Part shown: one piece after another, positions 44,944 to 54,318 of the stretch | Layout of the letters: each line of letters opens with the position of its first letter | Position numbering within the stretch: the first letter of the stretch is position 1 | Origin: Brevibacterium permense | GTDB lineage: Bacteria; Actinomycetota; Actinomycetes; Actinomycetales; Brevibacteriaceae | Reading direction: 5' to 3' | DNA: 64,000 nucleotides | Assembly: GCF_013280495.1 (NCBI RefSeq) | Contig: NZ_JABSSX010000001.1 | Location: 124,001-188,000, forward strand | The notes under the pieces: model-generated | The model's input: the letters and a program-made list of their open reading frames with translations, nothing else | Told to the model about the DNA's origin: nothing | The model's database searches: none | Made by a program: the position numbers and the translations under genes

Positions 44944-44976
44944 CATCGCTGGAAACAGTGAGCACGGGGCTCTTTC
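44935..44976 (+). terminator. original host tRNA terminator, right half displaced to attR
   Basis: AGCCCCG of the att core pairs with CGGGGCT at 44965-44971, with an inner hairpin (TCGCTG-GAAA-CAGTGA) and TCTTTC after. In the empty site this would terminate tRNA-Thr. Confidence 0.7.
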
Positions 44977-44999
44977 TGTGCGTGCCGGAGGACTGAATC

Positions 45000-45082
45000 C
45001 AGGTCACTATCGGACACTGGCCGCCGATTGCAGGTCACTATCGGACATTTCTACTGGCGAAAAGTATCCGATACTGACCTGA
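45000..45082. repeat. three copies of a 17-bp repeat, IS-scar-like
   Basis: CAGGTCACTATCGGACA occurs at 45000-45016 and 45031-45047 in the same direction, and as an inverted copy with two differences at 45066-45082 (minus strand CAGGTCAGTATCGGATA). Repeated terminal sequences of this sort occur at ends of some insertion sequences such as the IS21 family. No transposase is nearby. Confidence 0.5.
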
Positions 45083-45154
45083 AGTCAGCCGCTGGCCCCT
45101 TGCGAGCTCGGATGCTGCGCCGTGGCGGTGAAGGGGTGACGGCTGGTTGACCGG

Positions 45155-47167
45155 CTAAGTCTGGCCGTCGCGTCGGAACACGAGCATGAGGGAGCGCATG
45201 CTTAAGACGAAGCCGCCGAAGAGCAGCACGAAGCCGAAGAATGAGTACAGGCGGATGTCCTTCGTCAGCAGTGGACCCTCATTGCTGGTGATGAGCATGA
45301 TTGCTCCCACCACGGCGGCCCCGGCGAGGACGGCGACGATGAGCTGCTGAAACAGGCTGGTGAGGAAGCTGCGGTCGGATGGATTCTCGAGCACACGCAT
45401 GTTCATCGAGAACCGTCCCTGTTCGAGGTCCTCGGTGATCTTGTTGATCCGGCGAGGCATGCGGTCGATCATCGGCATCAGCTGCAGGGCCCGGCGCTGC
45501 AGCTCATCGGTGATCTTCGTGTCCTTGAGCTTCGACCTCACGAGCCTGTTGCCCTCCTGCCGGGACACGGCGACGACATCGAAGTGCGGATCGATCGTCA
45601 GCAGTGCACCCTCGACGGAGGCCATCGCCCGGAATGCGGCGCTGATCGGCGCCGGCACGGAGAACCGGTGCGCGAGCACCAGATTGAACAGGTCGTCGAA
45701 GAGCTTCTGACCCTGTGCCGCACGGGTGCCGCCGCCGTAGCGCAGCAGGAGTTCGCCGACGGCCCGTTCGACCTCCCGATCGTTGAGCCCGTCTGGACGC
45801 CCGAGGAGTTCGATGAGGGCGTCGGTGGCCCCGGCGCTGTCGTTCTGGTCGATCGAGTAGAGCATGAGTCCCAGCGAGGTCTGCGTGCCCGGATCGAGCC
45901 GGCCGACCGCACCGAAGTCGAGCAGCCCCAGCTTCCCTTCGGGAGTGATGAAGATGTTGCCGGCATGCAGGTCGGCGTGGAAGATCCCGTCACCGATGAT
46001 CTGCTCGAGCGTGGCGCCCAACAGCGTGGTGGCCAACCGGGACCGTTCGGCATCGCTGAGCTCGGTCAGCAGCGTCCCCGCTCGTGAGAGCGGCTGTCCG
46101 GGCAGTCGATCCATGACCAGCAGGCGTTCGCCGCTGAGGCCCGGGTAGCCGTGTGGAACTGTGACGTCGAACTTCCCCGATCGTTTGAGAGAGGTCTCGA
46201 TGCTGGCCATATTGTCCAGCTCGATCCGATAGTCGAGCTCCTCCTCGAGCGTGTTCGCGAATCCCGCAGCCAGTGACTGCACACCCAGATCCCTGCCCCA
46301 GGTCGTGGTTTTGTTCAGCCAACCCGCCAACCGCAGGATGATGTCGAGATCCTGAGTGACCTGATTGAGCGCCTTCGGCCGCTGCACCTTGACGATGACT
46401 TCCGTGCCGTCGAGCAGGGTCGCCTCGTGGACCTGTGCCACCGAGGCGGCCGCCAGCGGCGTGGAGCCGATCCGTGCGAACACCTCTCCGATCGGTTGAC
46501 CGAGCCGCTCGGCGATGGCCGGTTCGATGACCGACCAGGGCTCGGGTGTGACCTGGGTCTGGAGGGTTTCGAGCTCACGGACGAACACGGGCGGGAGGAT
46601 GTCTCGGCGGGTCGAGAGCATCTGTCCGAGCTTGACGAAGGTCACCCCCGCCTCGGCGAGGGATTCCTTGAGCGCTCGTGCGGTCTTGACGTCGCGACCC
46701 GGCGAATCCCCTCCGAAACCGCGCAGCTGTGAGCCGAGCCCGTGCCGCACGGCGATGGACACGACCTGCGCATAGCGGCGGCCGCGGCGACGGCGGGACT
46801 TCCACCCGAAGAACAGTGACTGCGGGCTCGGTAGGGATCCGGTCGGGAAGGCCGCTTCGAGCATGACGAGGGCACCGACGCCCAGGGCGAAGATCCACCC
46901 GAGGGCGAGCACCATGAACAGCACCGCCACTCCGGGGGAGACGTCGAGACCGTCGACGTTCTGCCCGGTGCCGGCCCGGTAGAGGTACTGGACGGTCACG
47001 GCCACGACGGCGCTCATGACGAGACCGACGGCCAGCGTGCGCGGCCAGCCGGTGGGAACGCCGACGACGCGACGGACCACGGTGGCGGCGAACCACGACT
47101 GTAGGAAGAGGAAGACGAGCGCAGCCAGGCTCACCAGCACGTACCCACCGACGTCCAGTGCTTCCAT
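45155..47167 (-). CDS. ABC1/UbiB-family atypical kinase, membrane protein
   Basis: 670 aa. Three N-terminal TM helices (about 8-30, 45-65, 78-105) and two C-terminal ones (about 605-660) flank an ABC1/UbiB kinase domain. Key motifs: FVKLGQMLSTR (KxGQ), AAASVAQVH (Ala-rich loop), VIVKVQRP (Lys), FHADLHAGNIF (catalytic loop), LLDFGAVG (DFG). UbiB-type proteins support quinone or lipid metabolism; in a menaquinone-using actinobacterium the substrate is unknown. TM topology at both ends is unusual compared with E. coli UbiB, which has only C-terminal TMs. Confidence 0.88.
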   Translation of the reverse strand: MEALDVGGYVLVSLAALVFLFLQSWFAATVVRRVVGVPTGWPRTLAVGLVMSAVVAVTVQYLYRAGTGQNVDGLDVSPGVAVLFMVLALGWIFALGVGALVMLEAAFPTGSLPSPQSLFFGWKSRRRRGRRYAQVVSIAVRHGLGSQLRGFGGDSPGRDVKTARALKESLAEAGVTFVKLGQMLSTRRDILPPVFVRELETLQTQVTPEPWSVIEPAIAERLGQPIGEVFARIGSTPLAAASVAQVHEATLLDGTEVIVKVQRPKALNQVTQDLDIILRLAGWLNKTTTWGRDLGVQSLAAGFANTLEEELDYRIELDNMASIETSLKRSGKFDVTVPHGYPGLSGERLLVMDRLPGQPLSRAGTLLTELSDAERSRLATTLLGATLEQIIGDGIFHADLHAGNIFITPEGKLGLLDFGAVGRLDPGTQTSLGLMLYSIDQNDSAGATDALIELLGRPDGLNDREVERAVGELLLRYGGGTRAAQGQKLFDDLFNLVLAHRFSVPAPISAAFRAMASVEGALLTIDPHFDVVAVSRQEGNRLVRSKLKDTKITDELQRRALQLMPMIDRMPRRINKITEDLEQGRFSMNMRVLENPSDRSFLTSLFQQLIVAVLAGAAVVGAIMLITSNEGPLLTKDIRLYSFFGFVLLFGGFVLSMRSLMLVFRRDGQT

Positions 47168-47285
47168 TGATGACTCTCCTGATCCTGTTCGGACTCCCAG
47201 CCGCGGGACGGCCGCTGCGTGCCTTCAGCTTCGGGCTGTCAGCCGAACATCGTCGATTCGGTCATCTCCAGCCTAGTCTGCCGAG

Positions 47286-48626
47286 TCAGTCCGTGCGCGG
47301 CGGATCGAGGCGCCTCCGCCTTCCGGGCAGGCCCACCTGACGGGCCCAGATGAGGATCCACACCGCACCGAGGAAGGCGAGCAGTCCCGGGAAGAGCACC
47401 CCGAACCGCAGGGTGGTCACGGTGATGATGAGGGACAGCAGCGTCGGCCCGCCGAGCTTGCCGCCGTTGTTGAAGATCGCCCAGATGCCGAGGAACCGCG
47501 GCCTCCCGACCGCGGGAGAGAGGTCCGCACCGATCGTCATATTCACACCCGCCCCGAGGCCGTTGCCGAAGGCCATGACCGCGGCGGCGATGACCATCCC
47601 GGCGAGATCCGGCTTTGCGACCATGATGACGAACCCGGTGCCGAAGATGGACAGGCACGCGACGAGGGTCGCGACCCGGCCGAGGTGATCCTTGATGTAC
47701 GCGCCGAGGAACATGACGATGAGTTCGAGTCCGGCGCCGAAGGCGATGATGAGCGAGATCGAGGACTTGTGCAGACCGATCTCGACGCCCCACAGCTGAA
47801 CGACGACCGGCTGGGCGGCGCGGGCGGCTGCCAGTGCGATGATCGTGACGCCGGTGAGGATGACCGATTTCCACCGCACGTCCAGCGGCGGCCGGCGATC
47901 CTTCTTCCCCCGCCGAGGCGGGGCGGCGTCGCCGTGCGCCGCATCGTCCGTCGTGGCGGGGTCGGCCGCCTCGGTGGGATTGGGAACATCGGTGAGGGAG
48001 GGATCGTCTGCGCGCGAGGTCGGGGCCGCCTCGGGGCGGTCGGGATGGTCGTCGAAGCCGGGGATCTGGGCGATCGGCAGGGTCATGATCGCGATCGCGG
48101 CGACGGCGGTGAGGCCGGAGAAGACGAACACGGACCAGATCGGGAAGACGAGCATGAGTCCGGCGCCGATCATCGGCCCGACGAGGTTGCCGACCCGCTG
48201 CGTTCCGCCGAGCGCGGTCATCGCCTTCGCGAGGTCGGACGGCGGCATCACCTCGGCGACGACGGCCTGCCTGGCCAGGCTCCACACATCGGAGACCGGG
48301 CCGAAGACCATGAGCGCGACCGTGTAGACGAGCAGCGAGTACGGCGAATCCCAGATGAAGGCGGCGACGATGGAGCCGAGCACGATGATCGCCGCGCACG
48401 TGGCCACGAACATGGCCCGGAAATCGCCGAGGCGGTCGATGAGGATCCCGGCCGGCACCGTGGCCATGAGCGACACGGCCCCCATGATGCCGACGATCGC
48501 GGCCGCGAACGCCTGTGTCGAGCCCAGCGAGAGCGCCCCGAGCACGAGGATCGGCATGATCGCGCCCAGGCCGACGGCGAAGAGGGCGAACGGCACGAGC
48601 ACCGGCCACAGGATGGGTTTGAGCAC
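47286..48626 (-). CDS. MFS transporter
   Basis: 446 aa. Twelve hydrophobic segments in two blocks of six, separated by a long hydrophilic loop (about residues 195-245) rich in Asp/Pro/Arg. The IDRLGDFRAMF segment after the second helix is the MFS loop 2-3 signature. GTG 48626 lacks a Shine-Dalgarno, so the transcript may be leaderless. Substrate not inferable. Confidence 0.85.
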   Translation of the reverse strand: MLKPILWPVLVPFALFAVGLGAIMPILVLGALSLGSTQAFAAAIVGIMGAVSLMATVPAGILIDRLGDFRAMFVATCAAIIVLGSIVAAFIWDSPYSLLVYTVALMVFGPVSDVWSLARQAVVAEVMPPSDLAKAMTALGGTQRVGNLVGPMIGAGLMLVFPIWSVFVFSGLTAVAAIAIMTLPIAQIPGFDDHPDRPEAAPTSRADDPSLTDVPNPTEAADPATTDDAAHGDAAPPRRGKKDRRPPLDVRWKSVILTGVTIIALAAARAAQPVVVQLWGVEIGLHKSSISLIIAFGAGLELIVMFLGAYIKDHLGRVATLVACLSIFGTGFVIMVAKPDLAGMVIAAAVMAFGNGLGAGVNMTIGADLSPAVGRPRFLGIWAIFNNGGKLGGPTLLSLIITVTTLRFGVLFPGLLAFLGAVWILIWARQVGLPGRRRRLDPPRTD

Positions 48627-48718
48627 GTAGCAAGTTTAGTTGAGGTCGCGCCGGGCCGTCCGCCGCGGATGTGCCGGGTACCCTATCGGTCCGTCTCTGA
48701 AAGTGGCACGCTGGAGTC

Positions 48719-49843
48719 ATGGTCTCTCAGAGCGTCGTCCCATTTCACAGTGTCGTCCCGCCCTACCTTCTCGATGCGATCGCCGAGCGGGGCGCCGAGC
48801 GATTCCCGAAGGCCGCGGCCGCCGCGGCAAGCTGCCGGATGTCCGACGAGAGCTGTCGGAACCTGCGCCTGGCCGGACTGCGCTATACCCCTCCGGCCGA
48901 TCTCGGCAGAGACGAATCCGCGCTCGCCCCACCCGCTCCGGCGGGCCTGCAGCGCCTCGTCCACGATGCTCAGAACACCGAGGTGCTGCCCGGCGAACTC
49001 GTCCGCTCCGAGGGCGAAGAGCCCGTCGACGATGAGCCGGTCAACGAAGCCTATGACGGGCTCGGTGCTTCGTATGCTCTGTTCTCCGAGGTGTTCGGGC
49101 GCGATTCGCTCGACGGCGCGGGAATGCCGCTCATGGCAAGCGTCCACTACGGCAAGGACTACGACAACGCCTTCTTCGACGGCCGCCTCATGGTCTTCGG
49201 CGACGGCGACGACGAAGTGTTCACCGGGTTCACCGGCTCGCTGTCGATCATCGGCCACGAGCTCTCCCACGGCGTCATCAGCCACACCGCCGACCTCGAA
49301 TACCTCGGCCAGCCGGGTGCGCTCAACGAGCACTGCGCCGATGTCTTCGGCGCCCTGACCCAACAGCACGACGCGGGACAGAATGCCGAGGACGCCGACT
49401 GGCTCATCGGTGCCGGAATCTTCACCCCCGAGGTGACCGGCCGTGCCCTGCGGTCCATGATCGAACCCGGCACGGCCTATGACGACGACGTCCTCGGCAA
49501 GGACCCGCAGCCTGCGCATATGGACGACTTCGTCACCACCGATTCCGACAACGGCGGGGTTCACCTGAACTCCGGGATCCCGAACCGGGCCTTAGCGCTC
49601 GCCGCCATCGCCGTGGGCGGCCCGGCCTGGGAAAGCGTCGGACAGGTCTGGTACTCCGTCCTCACAGGGGCTGAGATCACGCAGCGCACCGATTTCGCGG
49701 AGTTCGCAGAACTCACTATCGCCGAGGCGGCCGACCAGTTCGGAGCCGGATCCGACGTTCACGATGCGATCGTGTCCGGGTGGGAAACCGTGGGCATCTC
49801 CCACGCAGGTTCGGCCCGCGGAAACCAGGGGAGCAGCTGGTGA
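48719..49843 (+). CDS. M4 (thermolysin-family) metalloprotease, apparently cytosolic
   Basis: 374 aa. Zinc-binding HELSH at residues 180-184 and the downstream NEHCAD with E204 and D208 define an M4 protease; HMDDF and a final HxxLNSGIPN block are also typical. There is a short N-terminal propeptide-like region but no signal peptide, as in protealysin-type M4 enzymes. The next gene overlaps and encodes a probable emfourin inhibitor, the same two-gene arrangement as the Serratia protealysin operon. Confidence 0.88.
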   Translation: MVSQSVVPFHSVVPPYLLDAIAERGAERFPKAAAAAASCRMSDESCRNLRLAGLRYTPPADLGRDESALAPPAPAGLQRLVHDAQNTEVLPGELVRSEGEEPVDDEPVNEAYDGLGASYALFSEVFGRDSLDGAGMPLMASVHYGKDYDNAFFDGRLMVFGDGDDEVFTGFTGSLSIIGHELSHGVISHTADLEYLGQPGALNEHCADVFGALTQQHDAGQNAEDADWLIGAGIFTPEVTGRALRSMIEPGTAYDDDVLGKDPQPAHMDDFVTTDSDNGGVHLNSGIPNRALALAAIAVGGPAWESVGQVWYSVLTGAEITQRTDFAEFAELTIAEAADQFGAGSDVHDAIVSGWETVGISHAGSARGNQGSSW

Positions 49844-50184
49844 ACGAGAAGCCTGCCGGTGGTTTCGGGCATCTGCTCGTCGAACGCTCGGGCGGTATCG
49901 GCGGGATGCTGCTCGTCTGGGAAGTCGACATCGACGCAAGCACCCGACGCGATGAACTGGGCCCGCGCATCGCCGAACTTCCCTGGTCCGACAGCGGGCA
50001 GAGCGATGGTGTGGTGCAGAGTGATGATGCCCCGCAGGCCACGGGTGCTGATCGGTTCGCCTACCTCATCGAGAGCCGGTACGGGCGAGTCCGCTTCGGC
50101 GAGACTCAGATGCCGCCGGAGTGGAAACGGCTCGTCGATGACGTCCGGGAAGTCGCCGAACCGCAGAGGCGCCAACCCGGCTGA
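49840..50184 (+). CDS. emfourin-like M4 protease inhibitor
   Basis: 114 aa. GTG 49840 overlaps the protease stop (GTGA). Small soluble protein with [15 protein letters not shown] at the start and [17 protein letters not shown] later; size, operon position and composition fit the emfourin family that tightly inhibits protealysin-like proteases inside the producing cell. The call rests strongly on context. Confidence 0.65.
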   Translation: MNEKPAGGFGHLLVERSGGIGGMLLVWEVDIDASTRRDELGPRIAELPWSDSGQSDGVVQSDDAPQATGADRFAYLIESRYGRVRFGETQMPPEWKRLVDDVREVAEPQRRQPG

Positions 50185-50201
50185 CCCCTATGCTGGAGAT
50201 C

Positions 50202-51020
50202 ATGACCGACACCAACCATGACCCGGGCAGAGACGCTCGGACGACGGCCGAGAAGAACGAACGCGACCTCGAGGCCGGGGTCCACACCGACCTCAAGGAA
50301 TCGATGACATACGGGTCGTATCTCGACCTCGACCGTCTCCTCGGTGCCCAGCATCCAGTCAGCAGTCCCGAACACCACGATGAGCTGCTCTTCATCATCC
50401 AGCACCAGACCACGGAGCTGTGGTTCCGGCTCGTCATCCACGAACTCCTCGACGCTCGGCGACTCATCGCCGCTGATGAGCTGCAGACCGCGCTCAAGCG
50501 CATCGCCCGCGTCAAACACATCCAGAAGACCCTGACCGAGCAGTGGTCCGTGCTCGCTACGCTGACGCCGAGCGAGTACGTCGGCTTCCGCGACCAGCTC
50601 GGCCGTGCTTCCGGCTTCCAGTCCTGGCAGTATCGGGCCGTGGAGTTTCTGCTCGGCAACAAGAATCGGGCCATGCTCCCGGTCTTCGACGGAGAACCCG
50701 AGGCGCGTGCGGCCCTGGAGCAGTACCTGGAGGAACCGAGCATCTACGATGTCTTCCGCATCATCTACGAGAACCCGCAGAAGTACTGGCAGGAGTACGA
50801 GAGCTGCGAAGAGCTCGTCGACCTCGAGGAGAACTTCCAGATCTGGCGCTACCGACACATGCGCACAGTGCTGCGGATCATCGGCATGAAACGCGGTACG
50901 GGCGGTTCGAGCGGAGTCGGATTCCTGCAGAAGGCGCTCGATCTCACGTTCTTCCCCGAGCTCTTCGACATCCGCACCGGAATCGAGAACGGTCCCGGAA
51001 TCAGCCCCGAAGGGATCTGA
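50202..51020 (+). CDS. kynA: tryptophan 2,3-dioxygenase
   Basis: 272 aa heme enzyme that converts L-tryptophan to N-formylkynurenine, first step of the kynurenine pathway. Typical blocks: [31 protein letters not shown] (distal His and substrate site), [19 protein letters not shown], and the proximal heme His in [14 protein letters not shown]. The [11 protein letters not shown] loop near the C-terminus is complete. ATG 50202 is preferred because GGAG precedes it; ATG 50190 is an alternative. The other kynurenine genes are not adjacent. Confidence 0.93.
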   Translation: MTDTNHDPGRDARTTAEKNERDLEAGVHTDLKESMTYGSYLDLDRLLGAQHPVSSPEHHDELLFIIQHQTTELWFRLVIHELLDARRLIAADELQTALKRIARVKHIQKTLTEQWSVLATLTPSEYVGFRDQLGRASGFQSWQYRAVEFLLGNKNRAMLPVFDGEPEARAALEQYLEEPSIYDVFRIIYENPQKYWQEYESCEELVDLEENFQIWRYRHMRTVLRIIGMKRGTGGSSGVGFLQKALDLTFFPELFDIRTGIENGPGISPEGI

Positions 51021-51029
51021 GAAATACCT

Positions 51030-51794
51030 TCAGCCGAGCAGCAGGTTCCTCACCTGCGGGAAGAACAGGGAGTCGGGGTCGATGACATCGGCATGGTTCG
51101 CCTCCGGCAGCTCGGTCAGGGCGGCGGGGAAGACACGGGAGAATTTGACGTTGACCGTGGCATCGGCATCCCCATGGACCGAATGCACGTCGACGCGTGC
51201 CGGGATGAGGGCGGCCCGAGATCGCGGATCGTGGCGCAGGTAGGCGTCCAGATCGTCGTCTGGCCGCACACCCATATAGTCGAGGACTGCCCCATCGCCG
51301 AGGTTGCCCTCGACTTCCCGCAGCAGATCGGTCACCGGTGCCAGAGGACGCAGACGGATCCGCGGTCCCTCGTCGGGCAGGTGCGAAGCCCAGGCGAGGA
51401 CGAGGCAGCCACCGGCCGAATGGCCCGACACGACCAGGTTCTCCCGTGCCTGCTCGCTCATACCCCAGCGCGGCAGTTCGGCGCACACGGATTCGATGGC
51501 CGCGGTGACATCGTCGAGCAGGAGCGGCTGCCCGCCGAGGCGTCGATACTCGACGGAGGCGACGAGCACTCCCGACTCGGCCAGCTCCCGAGCCAACGGT
51601 CGGGCATGGGACAGATCGGTGCGGGGTCGGAAGTAGCCTCCGTGGACGAAGATGACCGTCGCCGAGGCGGTTGCCGGGTCACCATAGACCTCGACGAACT
51701 GCTCGGGCGAGTCCCCGTAGACGTGTCGGAAGGACGGAGCCACGGTGGCCCCGGCGGCGGAGAGTTCGGGAATGCGCACGGACTCGACGCTCAT
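51030..51794 (-). CDS. alpha/beta hydrolase, possible kynurenine formamidase
   Basis: 254 aa. Oxyanion motif VHGGYF, nucleophile elbow GHSAGG, and plausible Asp and His (HGDAD; NHADV) give a full esterase triad of the HGG-type family that includes kynurenine formamidase. It is convergent with the tryptophan dioxygenase gene, ten bases apart, and overlaps the SGNH gene by ATGA. Formamidase activity is an inference from that neighbourhood. Confidence 0.75.
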   Translation of the reverse strand: MSVESVRIPELSAAGATVAPSFRHVYGDSPEQFVEVYGDPATASATVIFVHGGYFRPRTDLSHARPLARELAESGVLVASVEYRRLGGQPLLLDDVTAAIESVCAELPRWGMSEQARENLVVSGHSAGGCLVLAWASHLPDEGPRIRLRPLAPVTDLLREVEGNLGDGAVLDYMGVRPDDDLDAYLRHDPRSRAALIPARVDVHSVHGDADATVNVKFSRVFPAALTELPEANHADVIDPDSLFFPQVRNLLLG

Positions 51795-52753
51795 CCTTCG
51801 GAACCCCGAGGTGCGTTCATCCCGCCGATGCCGGTTTCGTCGGCGCGAGTTCTGCCTGAGTCGGTCAGGTCGGCCGCGTCCGACCGGCCGGCAGCGCCCG
51901 CTTCGCCGGCGGCGCCTGTCTCACCGTTCTCCCGGGCACGGTCGACCTCACGGGAGCGTTCGACGAGGTCACGGACGCGGGTGAGCTCCGCCAGCTTCGG
52001 GTCGAGAGTGTCACCGGAGGACTGGCCGCGCAATCGCCGACCGACCCACGGGGCCAGGTACTCCCGGGCCCACCGCGACTCCTCGCTCATCACCTCGCGA
52101 ATCGCCCGCGTCGGACGAGCCGGAAGACCGAAGCCCTTGACCGGCAGGGAACGACCGCTCTCCAGGGTCGCCAGAGCCTGCTCGGCGACGAGGTGGTGAC
52201 CCTCCGTCGACAGGTGGATGCGGTCATCGGCCCACATCTCCGCGGCGTAGAGCGAACGCAGCCCCCACAGGTCGACCATATGGCAGCCGTGTCGCTGCGC
52301 GATCGACCACAGGTGGGCGTTGTAGATTCCCACTCGTGGACGCACCGCACGGATGAGCGGGGTGCTGAACTCGGTATCGAAGCCATTGCACATGAGCACC
52401 TCGATGCCAGCCTCACGCATCGCGATCACGGCGCGTTCGAACTTCGCGGCCAGGGCATCGATATCAGCCTTCGGACGCAGGCAGTCATTGCCCCCGGCGC
52501 ACAGGCTCACGAGGTCCGGCTTCATCTCGAGCACCTGCGGCACCTGGTCATCAACGATGCGGTCGAGCAGCCGCCCCCGGATGGCCAGATTGGCATAGGA
52601 CAGATCCGGGCCGCCCACCGACGACTCGGTGAGCATGAGCGCGAGCCGGTCGGTCCAGCCGCGGTACCGATCCTCGACCCGTGGGTCGGGATCCATCAGA
52701 CCCTCACTGAACGAGTCTCCGATTGCGACGTATGAGGTGATCGGCTCAAGCAT
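51791..52753 (-). CDS. SGNH/GDSL hydrolase
   Basis: 320 aa. Ser block AIGDSFSEGL, Gly in ANLAIRGR, Asn in CAGGNDCL and the DxxH block DDRIHLSTEGHH: all four SGNH signatures. No signal peptide, so probably cytoplasmic. The C-terminal 60 residues are Ala/Gly/Glu-rich and disordered. ATG 52753 has AAGGA upstream; the reading frame extends further but without support. Confidence 0.88.
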   Translation of the reverse strand: MLEPITSYVAIGDSFSEGLMDPDPRVEDRYRGWTDRLALMLTESSVGGPDLSYANLAIRGRLLDRIVDDQVPQVLEMKPDLVSLCAGGNDCLRPKADIDALAAKFERAVIAMREAGIEVLMCNGFDTEFSTPLIRAVRPRVGIYNAHLWSIAQRHGCHMVDLWGLRSLYAAEMWADDRIHLSTEGHHLVAEQALATLESGRSLPVKGFGLPARPTRAIREVMSEESRWAREYLAPWVGRRLRGQSSGDTLDPKLAELTRVRDLVERSREVDRARENGETGAAGEAGAAGRSDAADLTDSGRTRADETGIGGMNAPRGSEG

Positions 52754-52829
52754 CAGGGATCCTTCTCTCTTCGGGCGATGCACCCAGACTATACGCCGGA
52801 CCCGACCCAGGGACCCGTCCGCCCCCGAA

Positions 52830-52885
52830 CTACCTGACGGCGGCCCAGCTACCTCGCGCGAGGTTGCTGGGCCGCCGTCAGGTAG
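52830..52885. repeat. 20-bp perfect inverted repeat between divergent genes
   Basis: Arms 52830-52849 and 52866-52885 are perfect complements beginning CTACCTGACGGCGG; the loop contains a second palindrome CCTCGCGCGAGG (52852-52863). It is not at the end of either neighbouring gene, so it is not a simple terminator. It may be a REP-like or cruciform element. Confidence 0.9.
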
Positions 52886-53037
52886 CAATTGGGAGGGGAA
52901 GAGGGCGGGAACTCGTCCCGCCGGAAGCCTCCCGCCAACGCGGCGAACGGCCCCGAGGTCACCGAGCGGAATCATCGAGTGGCGTAGACTCGACACCGCA
53001 GCCAGACGTCGTCGCCGACCCCCTCGCTAGGAGCAGA

Positions 53038-54318
53038 ATGTATCGGTCAGTCCCGGTCCCCGCAGCCACAGATTTCGTCATCACGAACGCGCGGATTGTG
53101 CCCGTGGCCGACGAATCCGGCAACCGCGCGAAGGCGATCGAATCAGGGACGCTGACCGTCAGGAACGGCCGCATCACCGAGGTGGCCCCCGGTTCCGTCG
53201 ACACCTCAGCCCTCCCAGCGGACACCGAGGTCATCGATGCCGGCGGACGCTGGGTCCTGCCCGGTTTCATCGAAGCCCACGGCCACCTCGGCGTGCATGA
53301 GGACGGTGAAGGCTGGTCCGGTGACGATACGAACGAGATGACCGATCCCAACGGTGCGGGCCTGCGCGCGCTCGACAGCATCGACCCCACCGATCTCGGA
53401 TTCGAGGATGCCCTGCGTGGGGGTGTCACCTCGGCGCTCATCAAACCCGGTTCCGGCAATCCCATCGGCGGTCGCACCGCCTTCCTCAAGACCTGGGGTC
53501 GGATCGTCGACGAAATGCTCGTGACGCAGGATCTGTCCGTGAAGTCCGCACTCGGCGAGAACCCGAAACGCGTGTACGGGGAGAAGAAGGTCACCCCATC
53601 GACGAGGATGGGCACCGTCAAGATCATCCGCGACGCCTTTGTCGAAGCGCGGAACTACCAGGCCAAACGTGCGCAAGCCGAAACCGACGGCACCCCGTTC
53701 GACCGTGACCTGGTCAAGGAGACCCTGGCCGACGTCCTCGACGGCAAGCTCGCATGGGACCAGCACTGCCACCGCGCCGACGATATCGCCACCGCCATCC
53801 GCCTGTCCGAGGAATTCGGCTACCGCCTCGTCATCAACCACGGGACCGAAGGTCACAAGATCGCCGATTTCATCGCTGCCAAGGGCATCGACGTCATCCT
53901 CGGTCCCCTGATGACCTCGCGGTCGAAGGTCGAACTGCGCGATCGCACCCTGGCCACCGCGGCCTCGCTGGCCGAGGCGGGAGTGCGCATCGCGCTGACC
54001 ACCGACCATCCGGTCATCCCGATCAACTTCCTCATCCACGAAGCCTCCTTGGCCGTGAAGGAAGGACTCGATCCGACCGTCGCGATCGAAGCGCTGACAA
54101 TCAACCCGGCCGCGATCTTCGGCCTCGACGACCGCCTCGGTTCCTTGGCCGTGGGCCGTGACGCCGATATCGTCATCTGGTCCGGCGATCCGCTCGATCT
54201 GAATTCCCGCGCCGAGACCGTCTTCGTCTCCGGCCGTCGCGTCTTCGACTACGACGCCGCCTCAGGAACCGCGCACATCGCCGACCCGCTCGGCCCGACA
54301 CTCATCAGCGAGCCGTGA
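53038..54318 (+). CDS. metal-dependent amidohydrolase (imidazolonepropionase-like)
   Basis: 426 aa. Metal motifs are visible: EAHGHLGVHE (HxH), DQHCHRADD, VINHGTEGHK and TTDHPV (Asp). The C-terminal IVIWSGDPLDLNSRAETVFVSGR is the composite beta-sandwich end of the family. GGAG precedes ATG 53038. Substrate not known. The downstream exporter gene overlaps by GTGA, which links the two functionally. Confidence 0.85.
   Translation: MYRSVPVPAATDFVITNARIVPVADESGNRAKAIESGTLTVRNGRITEVAPGSVDTSALPADTEVIDAGGRWVLPGFIEAHGHLGVHEDGEGWSGDDTNEMTDPNGAGLRALDSIDPTDLGFEDALRGGVTSALIKPGSGNPIGGRTAFLKTWGRIVDEMLVTQDLSVKSALGENPKRVYGEKKVTPSTRMGTVKIIRDAFVEARNYQAKRAQAETDGTPFDRDLVKETLADVLDGKLAWDQHCHRADDIATAIRLSEEFGYRLVINHGTEGHKIADFIAAKGIDVILGPLMTSRSKVELRDRTLATAASLAEAGVRIALTTDHPVIPINFLIHEASLAVKEGLDPTVAIEALTINPAAIFGLDDRLGSLAVGRDADIVIWSGDPLDLNSRAETVFVSGRRVFDYDAASGTAHIADPLGPTLISEP

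Noticed and set aside
45000-45082. Short CRISPR from the 17-bp repeats
   Set aside because: Repeats are short, the interval differs and one copy is inverted.
47239-48720. 493-codon frame on the same strand as the MFS transporter
   Set aside because: Arg/His/Pro-rich out-of-frame translation of the transporter gene, without TM segments or motifs.
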